Source of the DNA: CAJQHT01 sp038123275
GTDB taxonomy: Bacteria; Pseudomonadota; Alphaproteobacteria; Rickettsiales; UBA1997
Direction of reading: 5' to 3'
NCBI GenBank assembly: GCA_038123275.1
Contig: JAYORG010000008.1
Coordinates: 1 to 64,000 of the forward strand
Length of the DNA: 64,000 bases
Position numbers and translations under genes: made by a program. The notes under the pieces are model-generated. The model searched no databases and was not told where the DNA came from. It saw only the letters and a program-made list of their open reading frames with translations. Below, one piece after another: positions 47,306 through 54,932 of this stretch; position 1 is the first letter of the stretch, and each line of letters opens with the position of its first letter.

Positions 47306-48178
47306 ATGATCGATATCTTATCTATAAATTTACATAATACCTTGCTGGTAATTGTCAACTTAATTCCCAAATTAATAGCGGCATTAATTATCTTTTTTGG
47401 CGTTATTTACGTAGGTAAAATAGCTAATAAATTGATAAATAACATTTTAAATAAGTCTGATATTTCAGATATTCACTTTAATCTTTATCTGAAAATTTCT
47501 AAAATATTCTTCTTATTTATTGCTACAATATTATTCCTTAATATTATTGGTTTAAAATCAATAGCAGCTGGTTTATTTGCTGGTGGTGGTATTATTACAG
47601 TGATTTTAGGTTTTGCTTTTAGAGAAATTGGCGAAAATCTCTTCGCTGGAATTTTGCTTAGTTTTAATCGTCCTTTTAAAAAAGGTGATTTCATTAAATC
47701 TAGCAATTTTGAGGGTACAGTAAAAGCAATTGAAATTAGAAGCACTCACATTAGAAGCTCAGATGGGCAAGATATTTTTGTTCCATCATCACAAATTTAT
47801 AAAAACACTTTAATTAACTACACTAAGGATGGTTTAAGAAGATTTTCGCTAAATATAGGCATTTCTTATGATAGTGATGTTAATTTGGCATGTAAAATAA
47901 TTAATCAAGAGATAAATAAAATTCCTGGTGTGCTAAAAACTCCAAAAGCTAGCGCTTCCCTAAATCAAATGCTACCAAGTTATATAGAAATTGGAATGTC
48001 TTTTTGGGTAAATGTTTTTTCAAGTAATAATAATGTTGGTAAAATTAAAACTGATATTGGCTCAAGAGTAAAAGAAGAATTATTAGCCCATAATTTTATT
48101 CTATCAAGCGATACTTATGACAATGTTAATTTTAGAGTAGTTCATGATCTTGAGGCTTCTAAAGAAGTGGCTCATTAA
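47306..48178 (+). CDS. Small-conductance mechanosensitive channel (MscS family)
   Basis: 290 aa. Three N-terminal transmembrane helices; the pore helix is GLFAGGGIITVILGFAFREI followed by LFAGILLSFNRPFKKGDFI and beta-domain VKAIEIRSTHIRSSDGQDIFVPSS, all typical MscS. The C-terminal cytoplasmic cage is of normal size. Opens on membrane tension to release solutes during osmotic downshift. Divergent from the MMPL gene. Confidence 0.93.
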   Translation: MIDILSINLHNTLLVIVNLIPKLIAALIIFFGVIYVGKIANKLINNILNKSDISDIHFNLYLKISKIFFLFIATILFLNIIGLKSIAAGLFAGGGIITVILGFAFREIGENLFAGILLSFNRPFKKGDFIKSSNFEGTVKAIEIRSTHIRSSDGQDIFVPSSQIYKNTLINYTKDGLRRFSLNIGISYDSDVNLACKIINQEINKIPGVLKTPKASASLNQMLPSYIEIGMSFWVNVFSSNNNVGKIKTDIGSRVKEELLAHNFILSSDTYDNVNFRVVHDLEASKEVAH

Positions 48179-48182
48179 TTTA

Positions 48183-48210
48183 TTGACAAAGCTAATCAAA
48201 GCTCTATAAT
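48183..48210 (+). promoter_or_regulatory. Consensus sigma-70 promoter upstream of metE
   Basis: TTGACA (48183-48188), 16-bp spacer, TATAAT (48205-48210): both hexamers perfect. A TCGCTT-TACG-AAGCGA hairpin (48213-48228) begins just downstream at the expected transcription start. metE starts at 48302. Confidence 0.75.
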
Positions 48211-48301
48211 CCATCGCTTTACGAAGCGAGTCCGCCAATGTTGTTCTAAAAGAATTGTAATAAATACATTCTTTATTAATTAAATCATTTCAAACAAAAT
48301 T

Positions 48302-50587
48302 ATGACTAAATCAGCAAGTTTGGGTTTTCCTAGAATTGGAGCCTTTAGAGAATTAAAAAAAGCCGTTGAAGGTTATTGGAAAGGAAATCTTTCTAAAGAC
48401 GAATTACTAAAAGTTGGTGCAACCATTAGAAAAGATAATTGGAATTTACAAAAGGATAATGGCATAGACTTTATTCCAAGTAATGATTTCTCTTTTTATG
48501 ATCATATTCTAGATATGATTACTACAGTTGGTGCAGTGCCACAGCGTTTCAATTTTGATGGTGGCAATGTTGACATAGATCTATATTTTGCTATGGCTCG
48601 TGGTTTACAAAAAGATGGCGTTGACGTAGTTGCCATGGAAATGACCAAATGGTTTGACACTAACTACCACTACATAGTTCCAGAATTTACTAAAAATCAA
48701 GAATTCAAACTTTCTTCTACTAAAATTATTGATCAATATGAAGAGGCAAAAGAATTAGGTATTGAAACTAGACCAGTTATTATTGGCCCATTAAGCTTCT
48801 TATTGCTTGGTAAAATGGTTGATGATAGTGAAAAATGGCACTTAATTGACAATTTACTTCCAGTTTATGAAGAAATTTTTGCCAAATTACAAGAATCAGG
48901 TGCTAAAGATGTTCAAATTGACGAGCCTTATTTGGTTACTGATTTACCAGAAGAGGCGGCTAATTTATATCAAGATGTTTACCGCAAAATCAAACAATTT
49001 GCTGGTGATATTAAATTACATTTAGTTACTTATTTTGATGACTTAGCTGACAATGTTGAAACTGCATTCTCTTTACAAACTGAATCAGTTCATATCGATC
49101 TTGTTAGAGCACCAGATCAATTAGCAAATGCTTTAAAAACAATCAATAAAGAGCAAACTCTTTCTCTTGGCTTAGTTGATGGTAGAAATATCTGGATTAA
49201 TGATTTAGAAAATTCTAATAAAATTGTTAAAGAAGTAGTAGCTAAATTAGGTAAAGATAGAGTTATTATAGCTCCATCTTGCCAATTACTTCACAGCCCT
49301 GTTGATCTTAACTCTGAAGAAAATATTGATAAAGATGTTAAATCATGGTTATCTTTTGCTACACAAAAATTAGCAGAAATTAATGCTATTAACAAAGTAG
49401 CAAATGGTCACGCATCAGTAGTTAAAGATTTATTAGATCAAAATAAACAAGCTAATGCTAATCGTAAAACTTCTAGCAAAATTCATAATAATGAAGTTAA
49501 GGCTAGAGTTGCAAAAATTGATGATTCTGTTTTAAATCGTAAATCTTCTTATGATATTAGAAAGAATGTTCAAAAAGATTTCATTCCTTTGCCACAATTA
49601 CCAACAACTACAATTGGTTCTTTCCCTCAAACAAAAGAAGTTAGAAAACATCGTGCTGATTTTAAAGCGGGTAGAATTAACCAGGAAGATTATGATACAT
49701 TCATAGAAGAAGAAACTGCCAAAACAGTTAAATTTCAAGAAGATATTGGTCTTGATGTTTTAGTTCACGGCGAGTTTGAAAGAAATGACATGGTAGAATA
49801 TTTTGGCGAACAGCTAAATGGCTTTACTTTTACTAAATTTGGTTGGGTACAAAGCTATGGTTCGCGTTGTGTTAAGCCTCCAGTTATTTTTGGTGATGTA
49901 TCAAGAGATAGCGCTATGACAGTTAGGTGGAGTTCTTATGCTCAAAGCTTAACTAACAAGGTAATGAAAGGTATGCTTACTGGTCCAATTACTATTTTAC
50001 AATGGTCATTTGTTAGAAACGACCAACCAAGAAAAGATACCGCAATGCAAATTGCTTTTGCTATCAGAGACGAAGTGATCGATCTTGAAAGAGCTGGCAT
50101 TAAAGTTATTCAAATTGATGAAGCTGCTTTAAGAGAAGGTCTTCCTATCAGAAAAGAAAATTGGAAAAACTATCTTAAATGGGCAGTGGAAGCATTTAGA
50201 GTTACTGCTAGTGGTGTTGATGATAAAACTCAAATTCACACTCATATGTGTTATTCTGAGTTTAACGACATTATTGAAGCAATTGCTAATATGGATGCTG
50301 ATGTTATTTCAATTGAAACTTCTCGTTCTAACATGGAATTATTAGATGCTTTCATCAACTTCAAATATCCAAATGATATTGGTCCTGGAGTTTATGATAT
50401 TCACTCTCCAAGAGTTCCAAATTTAGAAGAAATGGTCAATTTACTTAGAAAAGCTCTAAGCGTATTAAGCGCAGATCAAATATGGGTTAACCCAGATTGC
50501 GGCCTTAAAACAAGAGACTGGCCAGAAACTAAATCTGCCTTGGAAGGTATGGTTAAAGCTGCTAACGAAGTTAGGGCTCAGCTTTAA
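48302..50587 (+). CDS. metE: Cobalamin-independent methionine synthase
   Basis: 761 aa, full length, both halves present. N-terminal domain starts SASLGFPRIGAFRELKKA. The catalytic C-terminal barrel has TTTIGSFPQTKEVR, LVHGEFERNDMVEYFGE, the zinc ligands His and Cys in IHTHMCYSEFND (about 645) with Glu in SIETSRS, and the last Cys in NPDCGLKTR (about 732). Transfers methyl from 5-methyl-THF-Glu3 to homocysteine. Its presence suggests some methionine independence, unusual for a strict Rickettsiales parasite. Strong promoter upstream. Confidence 0.97.
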   Translation: MTKSASLGFPRIGAFRELKKAVEGYWKGNLSKDELLKVGATIRKDNWNLQKDNGIDFIPSNDFSFYDHILDMITTVGAVPQRFNFDGGNVDIDLYFAMARGLQKDGVDVVAMEMTKWFDTNYHYIVPEFTKNQEFKLSSTKIIDQYEEAKELGIETRPVIIGPLSFLLLGKMVDDSEKWHLIDNLLPVYEEIFAKLQESGAKDVQIDEPYLVTDLPEEAANLYQDVYRKIKQFAGDIKLHLVTYFDDLADNVETAFSLQTESVHIDLVRAPDQLANALKTINKEQTLSLGLVDGRNIWINDLENSNKIVKEVVAKLGKDRVIIAPSCQLLHSPVDLNSEENIDKDVKSWLSFATQKLAEINAINKVANGHASVVKDLLDQNKQANANRKTSSKIHNNEVKARVAKIDDSVLNRKSSYDIRKNVQKDFIPLPQLPTTTIGSFPQTKEVRKHRADFKAGRINQEDYDTFIEEETAKTVKFQEDIGLDVLVHGEFERNDMVEYFGEQLNGFTFTKFGWVQSYGSRCVKPPVIFGDVSRDSAMTVRWSSYAQSLTNKVMKGMLTGPITILQWSFVRNDQPRKDTAMQIAFAIRDEVIDLERAGIKVIQIDEAALREGLPIRKENWKNYLKWAVEAFRVTASGVDDKTQIHTHMCYSEFNDIIEAIANMDADVISIETSRSNMELLDAFINFKYPNDIGPGVYDIHSPRVPNLEEMVNLLRKALSVLSADQIWVNPDCGLKTRDWPETKSALEGMVKAANEVRAQL

Positions 50588-50610
50588 ATCAAATTAATTT
50601 ACATTGCATT

Positions 50611-50690
50611 TCATCCTGAATTTAGAATCTCTTAGTCATCTTTGATGACTTAGAGATTCTTATATGAAGGATCTCACGTCAAGAAGTTAA
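50611..50690. repeat. REP-like intergenic repeat, second copy
   Basis: TTCATCCTGAA, stem AGAATCTCTTAGTCATC/GATGACTTAGAGATTCTT, AAGGATCTCACGTCAAGA. Same framework as 32047-32120 but with compensating changes in the stem, which suggests the structure matters. Confidence 0.75.
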
Positions 50691-50738
50691 GATTTTTTAG
50701 GCCACAAATATAAATTCAATTAATCTAAAATTTTAGCT

Positions 50739-51629
50739 ATGAATATTAAACAAATAATTATCATTTCATTTGTTTCTTCTGTTATTTCTCTTTCTGCTAA
50801 TGCTAGAGAAAATAATGACATAAGAAAGTTAGAAACTACACTAAGAATAGGTGCTGCAAAGCAAAATCTAGGCTTTATTACTCCTGCAGCTAATTCTATT
50901 TTGCAATGGAATAGTGATACTCTTGATGGGGGTTTAGATCTTAAATATAATTTCACCAATAATATCTTTACCGAGCTAGAATATACTTACAGCAAGATAA
51001 AAGGTGGAAGCTCAATTGATGATGATATAACTAACGGAGGTAATGCATATTCTTGGCATGGAGTTGATGGTAGAGCTAATGATTATAAATTAAATTTTGG
51101 TTATAAAATTTATAATCCTAAGCCTATTTCTTTATATATTACTGCTGGAGCTTTTTATAAAGATGTTAAAGTTTCATCAACAGATGGTTATCTAAGTTAT
51201 TCTCCATTCATCTCTGAGGGGCTAGGTGCTCAAACTAATTCCAAATATTATGGTGCAATGCTAGGTTTTAGATTGCAGTCTAAAACATCCAATACTAAAA
51301 GCTTTATACAAGCAGATGCCCTTCTTCCACTTCGTTATGAAGGAGATCAAATATGGTATGGTAGAGATCCAGACTTACATTGGAGATTACGCAATAATAA
51401 AAATATTCATGGCGATTATGGTTTTAGAGTAAAGGGTGAATTTGGTTACAAAGTAAAAAACTCTTTTATTCAGTATGCCAAGATTTATACATATTATGAA
51501 AGAATAACAATAAATGGCCTAACAGAAACAGAGCCTACTTGGGAAGTTAAAGGAGGCTCACCTGGTTCTGCTGTTGAAGGCCAAGCCCAATATGAAGCTT
51601 ATGGAGCTGGTTTAGCTTTAGAATTCTAA
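50739..51629 (+). CDS. Outer-membrane beta-barrel protein
   Basis: 296 aa. Signal peptide (IIIISFVSSVISLSANA, cleavage ANA-R), then alternating aromatic/polar strands (LDLKYNFTNNIFTELEYTYS, YKLNFGYKIY, YYGAMLGFRLQ, YGFRVKGEFGYKV) ending in a terminal Phe (GAGLALEF) as recognised by BAM. About 10-12 strands. No exact family; it is loosely like omptin/opacity-type barrels. No protease residues could be identified. Confidence 0.75.
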   Translation: MNIKQIIIISFVSSVISLSANARENNDIRKLETTLRIGAAKQNLGFITPAANSILQWNSDTLDGGLDLKYNFTNNIFTELEYTYSKIKGGSSIDDDITNGGNAYSWHGVDGRANDYKLNFGYKIYNPKPISLYITAGAFYKDVKVSSTDGYLSYSPFISEGLGAQTNSKYYGAMLGFRLQSKTSNTKSFIQADALLPLRYEGDQIWYGRDPDLHWRLRNNKNIHGDYGFRVKGEFGYKVKNSFIQYAKIYTYYERITINGLTETEPTWEVKGGSPGSAVEGQAQYEAYGAGLALEF

Positions 51630-51633
51630 AAAA

Positions 51634-51702
51634 AAGGGGGTAGGTTCATTTTCCTAGGTGCTTTTTAGTACTTAGGAAAGTGAACCTAAACCTGACTCCT
51701 AT
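51634..51702. repeat. Palindromic element, family CCTAGGTGC, copy 1
   Basis: AGGGGGTAGGTTCATTTTCC...TAGGTGCT pairs with AGTACTTAGGAAAGTGAACC. The same ends occur at 52346-52459 and 54010-54154 with different, longer interiors. Confidence 0.8.
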
Positions 51703-51735
51703 TTTATCCCTCTCTATTTTTTTAAATATTTTTTA

Positions 51736-52323
51736 TTACAAAATATTACAAAATGAGGCATCAGCAGATTTCTCTTTTTTTTCATACATCTTTTTAAAAC
51801 TGGTTACCTTGATAGTTGTTGGTGCTAATTTATTATTTAGTTGATTAACTTCTAGATGGGTCAAGAAATTTTTATTTAACCCTTCTTCTATATTTTGGAT
51901 ATTAATTTCATTAACATTATCTTTAGTAATTAATGATAATTTTAGATTTTGTATATTAGGAGATTTATTTAATTTAAGAATATTTTCTTTAATAGATTTA
52001 ACAGATATGTCATTAACAGTTAATGTAAATTCTTCAACACTTCTATTTTCTGATATCAGGTCAAAGAACAATTCTGCAAAATCTGGCCTTATCACATCAA
52101 TTAATAAATGAACTCTTTTTAAATGCTGACTATCTCTAAAAGCTTTAAGAAATTCTATACCTTCTGGGTTGTTTAGATCTTGACATTTAAAGCCTAAAGA
52201 TTCGTTATTTCTTACTTGATACAATACAGCTTCTTTGTTTTCAGGTATGGTTTCTCGCTCATTTTGTTTTTGCTCAAGATATGGTTGAACTTGTATTAGT
52301 TTAATAGTTGTATTTTTACTCAT
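51736..52323 (-). CDS. Hypothetical protein with leucine-rich-repeat-like segment
   Basis: 195 aa, soluble. Residues about 65-150 have regularly spaced Leu/Ile in units such as SVEEFTLTVNDISVKSIKEN and NIQNLKLSLITKDNVNEI, like ribonuclease-inhibitor-type LRRs of eukaryotic or effector proteins, but few repeats. It ends with Cys-Asn-Ile-Leu (CNIL), which has the CaaX form of a prenylation box; this may be chance. Flanked on both sides by copies of one palindromic element. Confidence 0.55.
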   Translation of the reverse strand: MSKNTTIKLIQVQPYLEQKQNERETIPENKEAVLYQVRNNESLGFKCQDLNNPEGIEFLKAFRDSQHLKRVHLLIDVIRPDFAELFFDLISENRSVEEFTLTVNDISVKSIKENILKLNKSPNIQNLKLSLITKDNVNEINIQNIEEGLNKNFLTHLEVNQLNNKLAPTTIKVTSFKKMYEKKEKSADASFCNIL

Positions 52324-52345
52324 AATTTTAGTTAGTTATTTAACA

Positions 52346-52459
52346 AAAAAGGGGTTAGATACATTTTCCTAGGTGCTAAGCTCATCTATTTCTTTTTTAT
52401 GGCTTTCTCTAGATATTATTTGGCTAGTGCACCTAGGAAAATGAACCTGCCCCCCTTTT
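52346..52459. repeat. Palindromic element, family CCTAGGTGC, copy 2
   Basis: Left arm AGGGGTTAGATACATTTTCC, TAGGTGCTA; right arm TAGTGCACCTAGGAAAATGA. The right arm contains the stop codon and last codons of the following minus-strand gene. Confidence 0.8.
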
Positions 52460-53986
52460 TCTTTCTTTTTTTCTTTTGGATAAAAATGCCCAGCAACATG
52501 ATGTTGGACAGAATTTTGAATTAGGACTCTTTTCTTCAAAAATATCTTCTGATTTATTTAAAGTTTGTAATTTTACAGGAGGTCCATCAAAAATACCAAA
52601 TCCCGTGGCTTTTCTCTTTGTATTTATCATGTTAAAAGGCATAATATCCCCAGGATGATGATTAAAAGCCATTTTTAAATGTTTAGATATTTCTCTAGCT
52701 TGACCACCATATGAATGACTTAGATCTTCCTCAAAATACTGCTTTAAAACATCTGCAGCTTTATCAATTTGATCAATTTTTAAATAAGTTGATTTAAAGC
52801 TAATTTTACCATTTAAATATTCACCAAAATCATAGATAAGTTCTAGGAAATTTTCTATTTTGTTTCTATCTGAGTTATCAACCAAATATTTTTTGTCACG
52901 TATTTCTTGTAGTCCCATTTTTTGGCGTTTTTGATAACTTACTGTATCGACACTATATCTTAAATCAGCAAGAGGATTTACACCTCCAGATCCTACTTGT
53001 ACATTTAATTTACTTTTTAACTTTTTTTTCAACAAGTCTATATCAGACTCTTGTTTATCTGGCAAGGTAGAAGATTGTAAACTACTAGATTTTTCTTCAC
53101 TTTTATTATCAAAGGAAGCTGTAGATTTAGATGGGTATATTTTAGTTCGCCTTGAAAAAGGAATAATTGGCATTATTTCTTCATCTGTTAAATCGTCAGC
53201 AACCCATGCTCGTAAAGATTTGTTATCTACTTTATATTTTAAGGAACTTTGATGTAATTGTAGCTCTTCAGTATAATCACTATCTTGAGCATCTAAAGAA
53301 GATGTTGGTTCTTGTTCTAAATCATGATCATCATCAAAAATAATATTGTCAAAATCAGATGGTGTTATAGATTGATTGTATAAGTCATCGCTATTAAATT
53401 TAAGTTTTTCTTCATTAAATAATAGCTCTTCATCTTGGGTATCATATATAAGAGCATTTAATCTTGCAAAACGTTCTGATGTCCTTGCAAAAGCCCTTCT
53501 TTTTGGTTTCTTTTCGGTTTTTTGATCTTTACTTTGCTGAGTTTTATAAAAAATAGATAAATTTTGTGCATATTTATTATTTTCATCTAATGCAATTTTA
53601 TCAAGGCGGTTTAAAATAGCTGTTCTATGACTAATATTCATAGAAGATAATTTTAATAGAGCATATCTACTGATAGAATCTCCTAATACATCTACTGTTT
53701 TACTATCCACTAAATGCTTTTGATGACGATCAATATATTTTTGTGCAATAAAAATAATATCTAAAAATCTTTCATATTTTCCTAAATTTATGGCTCTATC
53801 CAAAATATATTTTATTGAATCTTCCATTACTGCTTTTGATAAGTTTTTTTGAGAATTTTTTCTAACATCTCTTAAGCTATTTCTTAATGTTTTGGCAAAT
53901 TTTGTTAAACTGGGTTCATTATTCAATAAAGCTTGTACTACTTTTCCATCTTGGAAAGTTACTTTATTGTTTATATTTTTTGTCAT
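52433..53986 (-). CDS. Hypothetical protein, effector-like
   Basis: 517 aa, no signal or membrane segment, family unknown. Residues about 1-160 look all-helical (FAKTLRNSLRDVRKNSQKN, ILDRAINLGKYERFLDIIF). Residues 170-320 are acidic, low-complexity and Ser/Asp-rich. The last part is basic (SKRKKERKRGAGSFS). The final codons and TAG come from a palindromic repeat, so the C-terminus may be acquired and the ancestral end different. Composition suits a secreted or host-interacting protein, without proof. Confidence 0.6.
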   Translation of the reverse strand: MTKNINNKVTFQDGKVVQALLNNEPSLTKFAKTLRNSLRDVRKNSQKNLSKAVMEDSIKYILDRAINLGKYERFLDIIFIAQKYIDRHQKHLVDSKTVDVLGDSISRYALLKLSSMNISHRTAILNRLDKIALDENNKYAQNLSIFYKTQQSKDQKTEKKPKRRAFARTSERFARLNALIYDTQDEELLFNEEKLKFNSDDLYNQSITPSDFDNIIFDDDHDLEQEPTSSLDAQDSDYTEELQLHQSSLKYKVDNKSLRAWVADDLTDEEIMPIIPFSRRTKIYPSKSTASFDNKSEEKSSSLQSSTLPDKQESDIDLLKKKLKSKLNVQVGSGGVNPLADLRYSVDTVSYQKRQKMGLQEIRDKKYLVDNSDRNKIENFLELIYDFGEYLNGKISFKSTYLKIDQIDKAADVLKQYFEEDLSHSYGGQAREISKHLKMAFNHHPGDIMPFNMINTKRKATGFGIFDGPPVKLQTLNKSEDIFEEKSPNSKFCPTSCCWAFLSKRKKERKRGAGSFS

Positions 53987-54009
53987 GGGTTAATTAAGTT
54001 TAAATTATA

Positions 54010-54154
54010 AAGGGATCAGCTTTATTTTTCTAAGTGCTAAAATTTTTAGCCAAATAATTTGGCTATATTAGATTTATCTAAAGTTTTTGTCATCAACAAA
54101 TAAACCCTTTAAGGGTAAAATTTTAGCATTTAGGAAAATGAAGCTGACCCTTTA
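54010..54154. repeat. Palindromic element, family CCTAGGTGC, copy 3
   Basis: AGGGATCAGCTTTATTTTTC...TAAGTGCTAAAATTTT pairs with AAAATTTTAGCATTTAGG...AAAATGAAGCTGACCCT. The interior also has CCCTTTAAGGG. It ends 5 bp before the stop codon of the MSH1-like gene. Confidence 0.8.
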
Positions 54155-54158
54155 TTTT

Positions 54159-54932
54159 TTATCCACCAAAGTTTAAATTTGTTGCATCGGATATAGAAAG
54201 CATTGGCAAACCGCTATTTTTTAGTTTTAAAATAAGTTTTTGCTCAATTTTACGAGCCTCACTTTTGCCTTTTTTAATAGCGATATAGAAAAACTCACAT
54301 TTACTATTTGAAAGCCTAGTTTGATGTGCCTTAATTCTATGTAAAAAATTATCAGTTTCTCCTACATAGAAAAAATTATTTGAAGTTTTAAGTATATAAA
54401 CAACGCTGTAACCAATGTCATTTAAAGAAGGTATTTGATTTTCTTGCAGGGTTTTTACCTGTATTGGAGATTCACCTGCTATAACAGCAAGTGTTTCTTT
54501 AATAAATTGAGTTGAATTGTTTTTATTGGCAAAAGATTTAATAGCAGTATTTGCTGAGTAATTTTTAAATCTTGAAACTGCAAATGGATCATGAGCATTA
54601 GCTATTTGCTGAGCTCTGTTAATTATATCTTCATCTAAGCCCATTTTTAAGGCTGTATAAAAAGCTGAAGAGTTTAAATCTATCCCTTCTACTGCTTTGT
54701 AAGTTGGAATATTACCGTCACATTGCATTTTAAGGAGTTTCACTTTTTTTAGTTCAACTACTGGGTTAACAAAAAGTTCATGCCAATGAGTGGCAAAGAT
54801 TGCTTTTATGTTTCTTTGTACAAGATGTTCTAAATATACTAGCAGCAATTGCATGTCCGGCTCTAGATTCTGTTCCTTTACCAAGCTCATCGATAAGTAA
54901 AAAACTTTTGCTAGATGCATCTCTAAGAGCAA
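54159..54932 (-). CDS. MSH1/MutS7-like protein, C-terminal part: MutS H-loop region plus GIY-YIG domain
   Basis: Second half of a gene split by one frameshift; true coding here begins near 54831. The first about 33 codons (MLLEMHLAKVF...) are an out-of-frame shadow of the Walker B region. It reads LEHLVQRNIKAIFATHWHEL (MutS ATPase helix and the ATH loop), a linker with AQQIANAHDPFAVSRF, then a GIY-YIG nuclease domain (about 54180-54420): GYSVVYILKTSNNFFYVGET, RIKAHQ and catalytic-type Glu in RKIEQKLILKL, ending ATNLNFGG. This order and the ending match plant MSH1. It has stayed open for about 225 codons, so the break is recent or artefactual. The stop abuts a palindromic repeat. Confidence 0.85.
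   Translation of the reverse strand: MLLEMHLAKVFYLSMSLVKEQNLEPDMQLLLVYLEHLVQRNIKAIFATHWHELFVNPVVELKKVKLLKMQCDGNIPTYKAVEGIDLNSSAFYTALKMGLDEDIINRAQQIANAHDPFAVSRFKNYSANTAIKSFANKNNSTQFIKETLAVIAGESPIQVKTLQENQIPSLNDIGYSVVYILKTSNNFFYVGETDNFLHRIKAHQTRLSNSKCEFFYIAIKKGKSEARKIEQKLILKLKNSGLPMLSISDATNLNFGG

Noticed and set aside
48211..48240. Sequence after the consensus promoter (hairpin plus GAGTCCGCCA) as a possible tRNA or small RNA gene.
   Set aside because: No cloverleaf can be formed and no terminator follows; it is better explained as the metE leader region.
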